Source: Clostridiales bacterium (GTDB lineage Bacteria > Bacillota > Clostridia > Oscillospirales > Oscillospiraceae). Taken from it: DNA of 64,000 nt. Made by a program: the position numbers and the translations under genes. Positions 24,541 through 32,845 of this stretch are shown piece by piece (the first letter of the stretch is position 1; each line of letters starts with the position of its first letter). A model generated the notes under the pieces. That model made no database searches, was not told the DNA's origin, and saw only the letters and a list, made by a program, of their open reading frames with translations. The stretch is taken from contig JAJBVG010000073.1 in the NCBI GenBank assembly GCA_020859945.1, positions 1 through 64,000 on the forward strand, given 5' to 3'.

Positions 24541-25098
24541 ATGTCCAACAGCCCTGAAATCACCGTCCCCGTCCAGCTGGACGCCGGACTTTTCCGTTCC
24601 TTTTTCCTGTTTGACGCCCTGCGCCGCCAGCGGCGATGGGTGGGGCTGGCCGTGTTCAGCGTTGTGCTGCTGGTCTGCGCCGGGGTGTGCCTGAGCCAGA
24701 TGGGAGCGCGGCAGGGTGCGCTGCTTATGGCGATTTTGCTGGCTGCGGTGGCAGTGGCGGTCCCCGCTGTCTACGCCGTCCTGCTCCGGCGCAGCATCAA
24801 CCAGCAGAGCAAGGCCCTGGGGCTGGAGCGGCCCCACCTGGTCTATCGCATCACGGTGAGCGAAAAGGGCGTCGCCGCCGCCTTTCCCGTGCCGGGGAAA
24901 AAGGACGCAGTCACCAGCCGTCCCTGGGCGAAGCTCTATGGCGCTTGGCGGGTGAAGGGGGCTGTTTACCTCTATCCGGAGGCGGAAAAGGTCTACATCC
25001 TCCCCGACGGGCAGGTCCCCGGCGAGGCGGACGACCTGTGGGCGCTGTGCGCAGAAAAACTGGGGGACAAGGCCCACGATCTGCGGCGGGGGAAGTGA
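24541..25098 (+). CDS. YcxB-like family membrane protein
   Basis: A 185-residue protein with two adjacent transmembrane segments (about residues 37-55 and 62-83) and a C-terminal soluble domain with VYRITVSEKGVAA, SRPWAKLYGAW and VYLYPEAEKVYILPDGQV, the usual pattern of YcxB-like C-terminal domains (PF14317). The function is unknown. TAGGAGG stands eight bases before ATG 24541. It is a single gene, followed by a type I toxin-antitoxin-like locus on the other strand. Confidence 0.8.
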   Translation: MSNSPEITVPVQLDAGLFRSFFLFDALRRQRRWVGLAVFSVVLLVCAGVCLSQMGARQGALLMAILLAAVAVAVPAVYAVLLRRSINQQSKALGLERPHLVYRITVSEKGVAAAFPVPGKKDAVTSRPWAKLYGAWRVKGAVYLYPEAEKVYILPDGQVPGEADDLWALCAEKLGDKAHDLRRGK

Positions 25099-25151
25099 CA
25101 GGTGTTTTACTCATCGTTGGCGCGGAAATTTGCAATAACAAGAAAATACAC

Positions 25152-25180
25152 TTGATTTTTCATAGCCGATTGTGTATAAT
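25152..25180 (+). promoter_or_regulatory. Promoter of the second antisense RNA
   Basis: TTGATT, 17 bp, TATAAT on the plus strand. Confidence 0.75.
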
Positions 25181-25186
25181 AAAAAC

Positions 25187-25290
25187 GTGGAAACCCGGAC
25201 GGTTGCCACAACTGATACTAGCTTAGCATTTTAGGAAATCCTAAAACTGTGAGCCGTCTGGTTGCAGCAGACGGCTCACTTGCTTTTTTT
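25187..25290 (+). ncRNA. Antisense antitoxin RNA of the second type I locus
   Basis: Predicted RNA of about 100 nt from the promoter at 25152-25180 to the hairpin GTGAGCCGTCTG / CAGACGGCTCAC (25249-25279), with a T-run at 25284-25290. An internal TTTTAGGAAATCCTAAAA hairpin lies at about 25228-25246. It overlaps the 3-prime end of the minus-strand toxin gene: the toxin stop codon is in its terminator stem. Confidence 0.65.
25249..25290 (+). terminator. Terminator of the second antisense RNA
   Basis: Perfect 12-bp stem with a 7-nt loop (25249-25279), then TGCTTTTTTTC. The T-run encodes the Lys-rich end of the opposing toxin. Confidence 0.9.
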
Positions 25291-25368
25291 CGCAGCCAAA
25301 TAGCTTATCAGTTCGATCACGAAGCTCGCAATCGCCAATAAGGTTTGGATGATCTCTAAAGCAAACAA
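25276..25368 (-). CDS. Putative small hydrophobic toxin (type I TA, locus 2)
   Basis: A 30-residue peptide, MFALEIIQTLLAIASFVIEL then ISYLAAKKSK, made of one hydrophobic helix and a Lys-rich end. The start codon is TTG 25368 with AAGGGG eight bases upstream. The mRNA would start near 25512 from a consensus promoter, giving a leader of about 145 nt; a 20-codon frame beginning ATGAGTTCTTCAGG lies in that leader. The toxin role is inferred from size, composition and the antisense RNA overlapping its end. I could not compare it with known toxins by search. Confidence 0.6.
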   Translation of the reverse strand: MFALEIIQTLLAIASFVIELISYLAAKKSK

Positions 25369-25518
25369 CGTATCAACCCCTTGAGAAAAATTTCCCGCAG
25401 AGCTATGATACTCACCTCTATTCCGCTCACGCGGGATACAGGCAACCGTCTTTTACCGCCACGCTACCATAAGAACCTGAAGAACTCATGAGCAGCGGTG
25501 GGTTTCCACGCAAAAATG

Positions 25519-25547
25519 ATTATAACATGACCGTCGAAAATTGTCAA
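25519..25547 (-). promoter_or_regulatory. Promoter of the locus 2 toxin mRNA
   Basis: Read on the minus strand: TTGACA, 17 bp, TATAAT, both boxes perfect. Confidence 0.85.
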
Positions 25548-25571
25548 AAAGAATAACGCACGCGAAATTTT

Positions 25572-25595
25572 GGGGCTGGCCACATGGCCAGCCCC
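25572..25595 (-). terminator. Rubredoxin terminator
   Basis: GGGGCTGGCC / GGCCAGCCCC stem with a 4-nt loop, 20 bp below the rubredoxin stop. The U-tract is poor. Confidence 0.7.
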
Positions 25596-25615
25596 TTCGC
25601 TTATGCTTGATTCAA

Positions 25616-25768
25616 TTACTGAGCCTCGAAATTGTCCTTGGTCAAGCCGCAGATGGGGCAGACCCAATCCTCAGGCAGGTCCTCCCAGGCGGTGCCGGGA
25701 GCGACGCCGTTATCGGGATCGCCAACGGCGGGATCGTACTCGTAACCACAGAGACAAACGTACTTCAT
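25616..25768 (-). CDS. Rubredoxin
   Basis: A 50-residue electron carrier with one Fe(Cys)4 centre, here probably feeding electrons to the peroxidase next door. The C-terminal knuckle is normal (WVCPICGL), and [20 protein letters not shown] is the typical middle. The N-terminal knuckle reads [12 protein letters not shown], so the two cysteines are separated by one residue, while the usual rubredoxin has CxxC. I checked the codons (TGT CTC TGT) and the frame is sound. A GGAGGAACCC site precedes ATG 25768. It lies 49 bp below reverse rubrerythrin. Confidence 0.88.
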   Translation of the reverse strand: MKYVCLCGYEYDPAVGDPDNGVAPGTAWEDLPEDWVCPICGLTKDNFEAQ

Positions 25769-25817
25769 AATGGGTTCCTCCTCCATTTTTTAAGTTACTG
25801 ATAAATCAATTGGCAGC

Positions 25818-26366
25818 TTAGCCGAAATACCGCTCCAGCAGACCGGCGAACGCCTTGCCGTGGCGGGCCTCGTCGCGGGCCATCTCGTGGACAGTGTCGT
25901 GGATGGCGTCCAGACCCAGCTCCTTGGCCTTCTTCGCCAGCTCGGCCTTGCCGGCGGTGGCACCGTTCTCGGCCTCCACACGGACGGTCAGGTTCTCCTT
26001 GGTGGACGGAGAGACGACCTCGCCCAGCAGCTCAGCGAACTTGGCGGCGTGCTCGGCCTCTTCATAGGCGGCCTTCTCCCAGTACAGGCCGATCTCAGGA
26101 TAGCCCTCGCGATGAGCGGCGCGGGCCATGGCCAGATACATACCGACCTCGGTGCACTCGCCGTTGAAGTTCTCCCGCAGACCTTCCTTGATCTCTTCGG
26201 GAGCGTCAGAGGCCACGCCGATGACATGCTCGGCAGCCCAGTTCATCTCGCCCTCCATCTTGGTGAACTTGGACGCGGGAGCCTTGCACAGGGGGCAGCG
26301 GAACCCTTCGGGGAGAGCCTCGCCCTCGTAGACGTAACCACAGACCTGACATACAAACTTTGCCAT
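25818..26366 (-). CDS. Reverse rubrerythrin (NADH peroxidase-type)
   Basis: A di-iron protein that reduces hydrogen peroxide (and oxygen) in anaerobes. The rubredoxin-like domain is N-terminal (residues 1-35, [10 protein letters not shown] and RCPLCKAP), which marks the reverse type. The ferritin-like domain then runs to residue 182 with [25 protein letters not shown] and [12 protein letters not shown] holding the iron ligands. I chose ATG 26366 because GGAGG stands eight bases before it and the protein then begins [11 protein letters not shown], as in relatives. It forms an oxidative-stress operon with the rubredoxin downstream. Confidence 0.94.
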   Translation of the reverse strand: MAKFVCQVCGYVYEGEALPEGFRCPLCKAPASKFTKMEGEMNWAAEHVIGVASDAPEEIKEGLRENFNGECTEVGMYLAMARAAHREGYPEIGLYWEKAAYEEAEHAAKFAELLGEVVSPSTKENLTVRVEAENGATAGKAELAKKAKELGLDAIHDTVHEMARDEARHGKAFAGLLERYFG

Positions 26367-26437
26367 AGTAATATCCTCCATTGTTAATTGATGTCGCGCA
26401 TCAGGCGGCGCAATTAAGAATTATTCCTGATAAGCGC

Positions 26438-26466
26438 ATTATAGCAGACCTTCGCCTGTTTGTAAA
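26438..26466 (-). promoter_or_regulatory. Promoter of the rubrerythrin-rubredoxin operon
   Basis: Read on the minus strand: TTTACA, 17 bp, TATAAT, about 70 bp upstream of the ATG. It sits between the GH13 stop and the rubrerythrin gene. Confidence 0.7.
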
Positions 26467-26474
26467 GCAAAATT

Positions 26475-28382
26475 TCAGGGAATTTTTTTGGTGATTTTGC
26501 CGATTTTTTCGCCCTCCGGGGCGCTCTCCAGCAAAATCCCCCCTCTGGGCGGCAGGGTCAGCCGCAGTTTGCCGTTCATGGCCAGGTAACGCTCGCCGGT
26601 GAACACATCCACCGCCTGAACGTGGCCCCAGGGCAGCTCCACGATGGTCCGGGTCCGGGCGTTGCTCACCGCCACGGCCACGCTCTCCCCCGCCGCCCGG
26701 CGGACGAAGGACACCAGGCACTCCCCGCAGGTGCCCCAGCGGATGTCCCCCTCCCGGAGGGGGCGGCTGGTCTTGCGGTAGTTGCCCAGCCTGGCGCAGT
26801 AGGCCACCAGGTCCTGGTCCTCCCGGCCCCAGGGGTATGGCCGCCGGTTGAAGGGGTCCTCGAAGCCGGTCATGCCTGCCTCGTCCCCATAGAACACCGT
26901 GGGCGCGCCGGGGAAAGCGAACAGCACCAGCAGTCCCAGCTTGAGCAGCTCCATGCCGCCCGCCCGCTCTCTGGGGGACATCTCATAGCCTGCTCGCCAG
27001 TCCTTGCTCTGGTCCTGGCGCTCGTTGCCCACTCCAAGGTAGGTCAGGATGCGCAGGGTGTCGTGGGTGCCGAGGGCGTTCATGGCGGAGTAGAAGGCGG
27101 AGGGAGGATAGTTTTCCCGCAGGTCCTCCATGCTATACTTGAACCCCGCCCCGTCGCCGTGGAGCAGGAAGTTTAAGAGCGCGGTGCGGAAGGGGTAGTT
27201 CATCAGGCCGTCCAGATGGTAGCCCAGCAGGTGGCGGCGGCGAACGCCGTAGGCGATTTTTGTGGAGCCGTCCTCCCAGACCTCACCAATGACGATGGCG
27301 TTGGGGTTTTCCTCCCGCGCCGCCTGGTGGATGCCGTTGACGAAGTCGTCGGGCAGCTCATCCGCCACGTCCAGCCGCCAGCCGTCGGCTCCCGCCCGGA
27401 GCCAACGCCGCACCACGGAGTCTTCCCCGGCGAAGATGAAATCCCGGTAGCCCTGGCAGTCCTCCCGAACGGCGGGCAGGGAGTAAATGCCCCACCAGCT
27501 CTCGTACTTGTCGGGCCACTCCTTCCAGTCGAACCAGTCATAGTAAGGGGAGTCCTTGGACTGCACCGCCCCCGGCTCTTTGTAGAAGCCGTCCCCGTTG
27601 AAGTACCGGGAGACATAGCCGGTGTGGTTGAATACGCCGTCCAGGATGATTTTGATGCCCCGCTTGTGGGCCTCATCGCACAGGTGGGTGAAATCCTCGT
27701 TGGTGCCCAGCATGGGGTCTACCCGGCTGTAGTCGGCGGTGCCGTAGCGGTGGTTCTCCGACGCCTCGAAGATGGGGCAGAAGTAGATGGTCTCCACCCC
27801 CAGCCCGGCGAGATAGTCCAGTTTGGCCTCCACGCCTTTGAGATTCCCGCCGAAGAAATCCCGGTTGCAGATGTCCATGCCCCGCTCGGTCTTGCCGATG
27901 GGCTTGTAGAGGGGTTCCGCGTCCCAGTTCTGGTGGACGCTGCGGCCCCCCACCAGGCCGGTGGGGTCGGGGATCTCCGTGCGGAAGAACCGGTCGGGGA
28001 AGATTTGATAGCACATCCCCTTGCCGAACCAGTCCGGTACCTGGTCGTTTCCGTCGTAGACGGTGAGCTGGTAGGTGCGCAGCTGCTTCTTGCGCCCGTC
28101 CAGCCCCTCCAGCTGGAAGGTGTACCACACCAGGCCCACATAGTCCCCGGTGTCCAGAGTGCAGGTGAACTCGTCCCGGCCCAGGTCGGTCCCCACCCAG
28201 GGCATGGGCAGCGTCACCATTCGGTTGTTGTCGAACTCAAAATAAGCGGTCAGGGACGCACGGGAAAAGCCCTCTGCCCGTGCCGGGCGGAGGGTAAAGC
28301 GCACCTGGGTCCCCGCGGGGACCGCGCCGTAAGGCTCCTTACAGCGCAGGTTGCGGGAATCGTAAATGGTCAGGTCGGGCAT
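26475..28382 (-). CDS. GH13 alpha-glycosidase (neopullulanase/cyclomaltodextrinase type)
   Basis: It hydrolyses alpha-1,4 (and some alpha-1,6) links in maltodextrins, pullulan or cyclodextrins. Being without a signal peptide, it probably acts on imported oligosaccharides. An N-terminal CBM34-like beta domain (about residues 1-125) precedes the (beta/alpha)8 barrel. The four GH13 regions are seen: ILDGVFNHTG, GWRLDVADE (nucleophile Asp), VIGEVWED (acid Glu) and LGTHDTLR. The length of 635 is normal for the neopullulanase group. ATG 28382 lacks a strong ribosome site. It is flanked by a repeat upstream and has no transporter beside it. Confidence 0.93.
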   Translation of the reverse strand: MPDLTIYDSRNLRCKEPYGAVPAGTQVRFTLRPARAEGFSRASLTAYFEFDNNRMVTLPMPWVGTDLGRDEFTCTLDTGDYVGLVWYTFQLEGLDGRKKQLRTYQLTVYDGNDQVPDWFGKGMCYQIFPDRFFRTEIPDPTGLVGGRSVHQNWDAEPLYKPIGKTERGMDICNRDFFGGNLKGVEAKLDYLAGLGVETIYFCPIFEASENHRYGTADYSRVDPMLGTNEDFTHLCDEAHKRGIKIILDGVFNHTGYVSRYFNGDGFYKEPGAVQSKDSPYYDWFDWKEWPDKYESWWGIYSLPAVREDCQGYRDFIFAGEDSVVRRWLRAGADGWRLDVADELPDDFVNGIHQAAREENPNAIVIGEVWEDGSTKIAYGVRRRHLLGYHLDGLMNYPFRTALLNFLLHGDGAGFKYSMEDLRENYPPSAFYSAMNALGTHDTLRILTYLGVGNERQDQSKDWRAGYEMSPRERAGGMELLKLGLLVLFAFPGAPTVFYGDEAGMTGFEDPFNRRPYPWGREDQDLVAYCARLGNYRKTSRPLREGDIRWGTCGECLVSFVRRAAGESVAVAVSNARTRTIVELPWGHVQAVDVFTGERYLAMNGKLRLTLPPRGGILLESAPEGEKIGKITKKIP

Positions 28383-28407
28383 AAAATCAGTCCGTTTCGT
28401 TTTAGTT

Positions 28408-28627
28408 TTTATAAGCTCTTAGCTGTTAGCTTTTAGCTATTAGCCAGGCAGTTCTTGGCATTACGTGCTGCGCCTACTGGTTGCATGACTTTACAAACAG
28501 GTGGTTTCGCTCTCAGCTTTCTTTTTAGCTTTTCGCTTTAGACAGGCAGCACCTGACTACAGGGAGAAGCGCAGCTTCGGAAGTGCCGCTTGACGGCAAC
28601 AGCTAATAGCTAATGGCTAACAGCTCA
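28408..28627. repeat. Family A repeat, copy 3
   Basis: The left end is AAGCTCTTAGCTGTTAGC and the right end GCTAATGGCTAACAGCTC. The core has CTTTACAAACAGGTGG, TTCGCTTTAGACAGGCAGCACC and a nested mini-hairpin at 28580-28598. It separates mrdA from the GH13 gene. Confidence 0.8.
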
Positions 28628-28629
28628 AT

Positions 28630-30711
28630 TCATTGCAGCAGCTGGTTCTCCGCCTCCACCCGCTCCAGGGTGGCCTCATCGCTGAAATAGTAGTTCATAA
28701 TGGCGGCGGTGATGGCGGCGGTATCGGCGCCGGCGCTGGCCTTTTCCACCACGGAGCAGACCACGATCTCCGGGTCGTCGATGGGGGCAAAGGCCACGAA
28801 CAGGCCGTTGGTCTGGCTGTTGTTGTTGATCTGGGCAGTACCGGTCTTACAGCCCACCTTGATGCCGCTGGCCTCCAGCTCCTCGAAGTCGGTGATGTCG
28901 TCGGCCTCGATGACTTCGCCCATGCCCTCGATGATGGCCTCCCGCGCCGCGTCGTCCAGCTCCACGGTGCTGAGGATTTCCGTCTCATGCTCGTAGAGGA
29001 CCTCGGTGTTGTCGCTGGACTTGACGCTGCTCAGCAGGTGGGCGTCGTAGCGGTCCCCGCCCCGGACGAAGGTGGCGATGTAGTTGGCGATTTGCAGCAG
29101 GGTGAACTGGTTGTCCGACTGGCCGATGGCGGCGGAGGTGACGTTGCCCTGATACCAAATGGCCCCCACCGACTCGGAGTACTCCGGCCCGGCGTTGACG
29201 CCGGTGCTTTCGGTCAGCTCGATGCCGCTGGCCACCCCCAAGCCGTAAGCCTGAGCCGTCTCCGTCAGGTAGGAGATGCCCACCTCAGCGCCCATCGTGT
29301 AGAAGTAGACGTTGCAGGAGTCCCGGATGGCGGCGGAGAGGTTCTCCAGCCCGTGACCGGATCTCTTCCAACAGTTCTGAGGGGTGCCGCTGTTGTTGTA
29401 GGTACCGGTGCAGTTGACGGTGCGGCTGGTGTCGGTGACGCCTGCGTTCACCGCAGCTGTTGCGGTGCAGATTTTATAGGTGGAACCGGGGGCGTAGGTG
29501 CCCAGCAGCGCCCGGTTGTACAAGGGCAGCAGGTCGTCGTCCGCCAACTCCTCATAGTCCTCGTTGTAGGTGGCCGGGTCGTAGGTGGGGTAGGAACCCA
29601 TGGCCAGCACGCTGCTGTCCTCCACGCTGATGACCACTACGGCGCTGCCGCCGTTCATGCTGTTGATCTGCTCGGTGTACTCGGCCAGAGCGTCCTCCGC
29701 CACTTTCTGGAGGCCGCTGTCCAGGGTCAGAGCCAGGGTATTACCCGACTGCGGCTCCACGGTATACGTTTCGTCTACCAAAACGCCGTCGTTGTCGTAG
29801 GTCAGCTGCAAGGTGCCGTCCACGCCCTTCAAATACTCCTCAAAGGCGGATTCCACACCGGAGAGGCCGATGGTGTTGTTCATATTATAGGTGTTGTCCT
29901 CGTCGGCGCTCAGCTCCGCCCACTTTTCGGCGGTGATGGCTCCCACCTGGCCCAGCAGGTGGGCGGCGTAAGAGGTTTTGTACTCCCGGACGGACAGGGC
30001 CTCGATGTTGACCCCGGCCAGGCTCTCCTCCTCCACCATGGTGATAAAGTCGATGTCCACGTCCTCTGCGAAGTAATAGGTGGAGTAGGTGACTTCCTCA
30101 GAACGGAGGTAGGCGGAGTACAGCACGCCCAGAATCTCCCGCTGCTCCGAAGAGGAAAGGTCCCCGTCCAGCTGGAAGTAATCAGCCATGTTGCTCATCA
30201 GCTCATCGGCGGAGGTGGTGTTGTCCCCCCAGAAAATCGAATCGGAGGTGCCCCGCACCGCCAGGCACAGCTGATAGAGCCGGGTCTGTGTCAGGTTGCC
30301 GTCGTCGTCCCGGGTCAGGTAGGCGTTGCCGTCGGTGGTGTAGGAGTAGGGGGAGCTGTCGGAGACGGGCAGTTCCTCGTCGTTCCACTCCACGTCCAAC
30401 TCCTTGCAGATTTCAATGAGCCGCTGCACCACCGCCGCCTGGTTTTCCTCGCTGCCCATAGCGTCCACGTCCAGCGTGACCACATACTCCGCCCGGTTGG
30501 TGACCAGCACGTTGCCGTACCGGTCGGTGATGTCGCCCCGGGCGGCCTGAACGGTCTTGGAGGTGGTGTAGGTGTTGATCTCGTTGGACTCCTGGGGGTC
30601 GATGGCCTGGTTGACGATGGCGTCGTAGGCCGCCCAGCCGTAGTAGCCGCTCATGGCCAGCAGCAGCAGCGCTACAATGGCGGTGCGGAAATAAAGTGAT
30701 CTTTTGCCCAT
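28630..30711 (-). CDS. mrdA: Penicillin-binding protein 2 (class B transpeptidase)
   Basis: It cross-links peptidoglycan during cell elongation as partner of MreC/MreD and an SEDS glycosyltransferase. The 693-residue protein has one N-terminal transmembrane anchor (residues 7-27), a dimerisation/pedestal region with VQAARGDITDRYGNVL, and a transpeptidase domain with the three motifs STYK (in GTYAPGSTYKI), SCN (in IRDSCNVYF) and KTGT (in GCKTGTAQ). ATG 30711 has AAGGAG upstream; an upstream extension to 31116 covers mreD and is not used. It is the last gene of the minus-strand shape operon. Confidence 0.94.
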   Translation of the reverse strand: MGKRSLYFRTAIVALLLLAMSGYYGWAAYDAIVNQAIDPQESNEINTYTTSKTVQAARGDITDRYGNVLVTNRAEYVVTLDVDAMGSEENQAAVVQRLIEICKELDVEWNDEELPVSDSSPYSYTTDGNAYLTRDDDGNLTQTRLYQLCLAVRGTSDSIFWGDNTTSADELMSNMADYFQLDGDLSSSEQREILGVLYSAYLRSEEVTYSTYYFAEDVDIDFITMVEEESLAGVNIEALSVREYKTSYAAHLLGQVGAITAEKWAELSADEDNTYNMNNTIGLSGVESAFEEYLKGVDGTLQLTYDNDGVLVDETYTVEPQSGNTLALTLDSGLQKVAEDALAEYTEQINSMNGGSAVVVISVEDSSVLAMGSYPTYDPATYNEDYEELADDDLLPLYNRALLGTYAPGSTYKICTATAAVNAGVTDTSRTVNCTGTYNNSGTPQNCWKRSGHGLENLSAAIRDSCNVYFYTMGAEVGISYLTETAQAYGLGVASGIELTESTGVNAGPEYSESVGAIWYQGNVTSAAIGQSDNQFTLLQIANYIATFVRGGDRYDAHLLSSVKSSDNTEVLYEHETEILSTVELDDAAREAIIEGMGEVIEADDITDFEELEASGIKVGCKTGTAQINNNSQTNGLFVAFAPIDDPEIVVCSVVEKASAGADTAAITAAIMNYYFSDEATLERVEAENQLLQ

Positions 30712-30803
30712 GAATGCTCCTTCCGGGGTCGGGATTCGTGCGTGAAAGTGTAGGGCTTCGTTTTCGTCAGCCTCAAAACCCGAACTCCTACACATACGGT
30801 GTG

Positions 30804-31319
30804 CTACAGCTCTGTATCCGTGCGATACCGCTGGTAAATGGCGGCGTAGACGAAGTAAATGGGGATGACGAACACCAGGGAATACAGCCCCTCCGGTACG
30901 GCGATGCGCAGCAGGGTGTCCATGGCGTTGCCGCCGAAGGTGTAGTAGTAAAACACCCGCGCTCCCTCCAGCACCAAAACCCCCATGGCCCCGCAGAGGA
31001 CGACGCCCAGGAAGTTCTTGCCGATTTGCCGCCGGGTGGTCAGTCCCGCCAGCACTCCGGTGACGGTGCAGATGGGGATCATCATCGTGCCGCCCCGGAA
31101 GTACACCGCGCTGCAAAAAAAGCCCACGCCCAGCCCGTAGAGCGCGCCGCCCAGCGAGCCTTCATAGCAGCCCACCGCCGCCACCACCAGCGGGGCCAGC
31201 TCCGGCAGCGCGCCATAGATGGGGATGCGGTTCAGGATACAGATTTTGATGAAATACATCACCAGGTAGCTCAGGGCATAGATGCCCCACTTGACCTGGC
31301 TGCCGTTGTTTCGTCCCAT
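30804..31319 (-). CDS. mreD: Rod shape-determining protein MreD
   Basis: A 171-residue membrane protein of the elongasome. Five or so hydrophobic segments are visible, for example YALSYLVMYFIKICIL, ALYGLGVGFFCSAVYF and SLVFVIPIYFVYAAIY. The sequence is poorly conserved, as in the family, so the call rests also on its place between mreC and mrdA. ATG 31319 lies 11 bp after the mreC stop. A weak inverted repeat (GTGTAGG..CCTACAC) occurs in the 92-bp gap to mrdA. Confidence 0.85.
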   Translation of the reverse strand: MGRNNGSQVKWGIYALSYLVMYFIKICILNRIPIYGALPELAPLVVAAVGCYEGSLGGALYGLGVGFFCSAVYFRGGTMMIPICTVTGVLAGLTTRRQIGKNFLGVVLCGAMGVLVLEGARVFYYYTFGGNAMDTLLRIAVPEGLYSLVFVIPIYFVYAAIYQRYRTDTEL

Positions 31320-31330
31320 ACCCGGCCCCC

Positions 31331-32170
31331 TCAGTCGTTGTTGAAGTCCGTGACTACGAACAGGGTGCTCAGGTTGTCGAAATCGGCGGCAGGGGTGACG
31401 ACGGCGTACCGCTCCAAACCGGAGGGTTCTGTCTCCACCGACTCGATGTAGCCCACCACCAGGCCGGAGGGATAGGTCCCGTTCGCGCCGGAGGTCAGCA
31501 CCTCGTCGCCGGAGATGAACACCGCGTCGGCGCTGAGGTAGGTCAGCTTGCACTTGCCCTCGGTCATCAGGCTCAGGTCGCTTTCCAGCATCAGGGTGTC
31601 GCCTGTGCGGTAGACTGTGGCGCTGACGGAAATGCTGGGGTCAAGGATGGTGATGAGGGTGGCCCAGTTGGTGCCCACCTCCTGCACCACGCCCACCAGA
31701 TAGCCGGTGCCGGTGATGACCACGTCGTTGACGGCGATGCCCGCGTTGGAGCCTTTGCTGATGGTCAGGGTGGACTCCCAGCTGCTGGCCTTGCCCTCGG
31801 TGACGGTCACGTCCATCAGCGTCAGGTCGGTCTTTTCCTCCACCAGCCCCAGGGCGTTGCGGAGGTCCTCGTTCTCAGACTGGGCGTCCTGGGCCTCCCG
31901 CAGCTCACTGCGGACCTCGGACAGCTCCTGCTGCAAGGCTTCGTTTTCCTCCACCAGCTGCTCATAACGGAAGGCGTAGTCATACACCCCTTCCACCCAG
32001 CCGGTAAAGGAGGAGGCCACCCGCTGGAAGGGGGAGGAAACCACTCCAATGACATTGGAGAGGGGGGAGGTCATGTTGGGGAACAGCGCCGAGGTCATGG
32101 TCACCACCGCCGTCAGCAGCAGCGCGGCGATGAGCACCCAAAGGCCGTTGTCGTGGAAAAACTTTTTCAA
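31331..32170 (-). CDS. mreC: Rod shape-determining protein MreC
   Basis: A bitopic membrane protein that scaffolds the elongasome and activates PBP2. A transmembrane segment at residues 11-30 is followed by a coiled coil (about 65-105, EQLVEENEALQQELSEVRSE) and the two beta-barrel core with ISKGSNAGIAVNDVV and GTGYLVGVVQEVG. At 279 residues it is typical. The gene lies 45 bp after maf. No mreB is present in this run, unlike the usual mreBCD order. Confidence 0.93.
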   Translation of the reverse strand: MKKFFHDNGLWVLIAALLLTAVVTMTSALFPNMTSPLSNVIGVVSSPFQRVASSFTGWVEGVYDYAFRYEQLVEENEALQQELSEVRSELREAQDAQSENEDLRNALGLVEEKTDLTLMDVTVTEGKASSWESTLTISKGSNAGIAVNDVVITGTGYLVGVVQEVGTNWATLITILDPSISVSATVYRTGDTLMLESDLSLMTEGKCKLTYLSADAVFISGDEVLTSGANGTYPSGLVVGYIESVETEPSGLERYAVVTPAADFDNLSTLFVVTDFNND

Positions 32171-32215
32171 TCTAAGGACCCTTTCTCCTTCTGGTACGCG
32201 GTACGGCCTGAGAAA

Positions 32216-32788
32216 TCAGAGACAGTACACGCCGAAGCCCGCCAACATTCGGCCCAGCCGACAGATGGGAAGCCCCACCACATTATAAAAGTCTCCCTGG
32301 ATGCTGTCAACCAAAAGCGCGCCCCGGCCCTGGATGCCGTAAGCCCCGGCCTTGTCCATGGGTTCCCCGGTGGCGATGTAGTCCAGGATCTCCCGCTCTG
32401 TCAGGTTGCAGAACCGGACGCTGGTGGCTTCGCAGGCGGTCAGCTCCCGCTCCCCCTGGCGGACAACCACGCCGGTGTAAACCGTGTGCCGCCGACTGGA
32501 GAGCGAGGACAGCATCCGAAAGGCGCTGGCCTGGTTCTCCGGCTTGCCCAGCACCTTGCCGTCCAGCACCACGATGGTGTCCGCGCCGATGACGATGTCC
32601 TCCGGCCCCACCTGGGCCGCCACCTGCGCGGCCTTTTGCCGGGCCAGCTCCTGAGCAAGCTGTTCCTTGGGCAGAGAATGGTCCATCTTCTCCTCTCCCT
32701 GGGCGGGGATGACCTGAAAATCGGTGATCCCCATCTGCTCCAGCAACGCTTTGCGCCGGGGAGATTGAGAAGCCAGAATAATACTCAT
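32216..32788 (-). CDS. maf: Maf family nucleoside triphosphate pyrophosphatase
   Basis: It hydrolyses non-canonical or modified nucleotides (dTTP/UTP or m7GTP type) to monophosphates. The signature begins the protein: IILASQSPRRKALLEQMG. GADTIVVLDGKVLGKP and GEPMDKAGAYGIQG add the conserved active-site segments. The length of 190 is usual. ATG 32788 has GGAGG at nine bases. Maf often accompanies mreBCD, as here. Confidence 0.95.
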   Translation of the reverse strand: MSIILASQSPRRKALLEQMGITDFQVIPAQGEEKMDHSLPKEQLAQELARQKAAQVAAQVGPEDIVIGADTIVVLDGKVLGKPENQASAFRMLSSLSSRRHTVYTGVVVRQGERELTACEATSVRFCNLTEREILDYIATGEPMDKAGAYGIQGRGALLVDSIQGDFYNVVGLPICRLGRMLAGFGVYCL

Positions 32789-32845
32789 AGGGTACGCCTC
32801 CTTGCTGAAATCAAGCTGAAAAATCGTTCTAAGAGAAACCTTTCG

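Noticed and set aside
25369..25430. Alternative small peptide starting GTGAGTATCATAG in the locus 2 leader
   Set aside because: It overlaps the better candidate in another frame, lacks a membrane helix of full length and ends before the antisense overlap; the TTG 25368 frame fits the type I design better.
28630..31116. 828-codon frame as an N-terminally extended PBP2
   Set aside because: The extra part overlaps mreD in another frame. The ATG at 30711 has AAGGAG and is followed at once by the membrane anchor.
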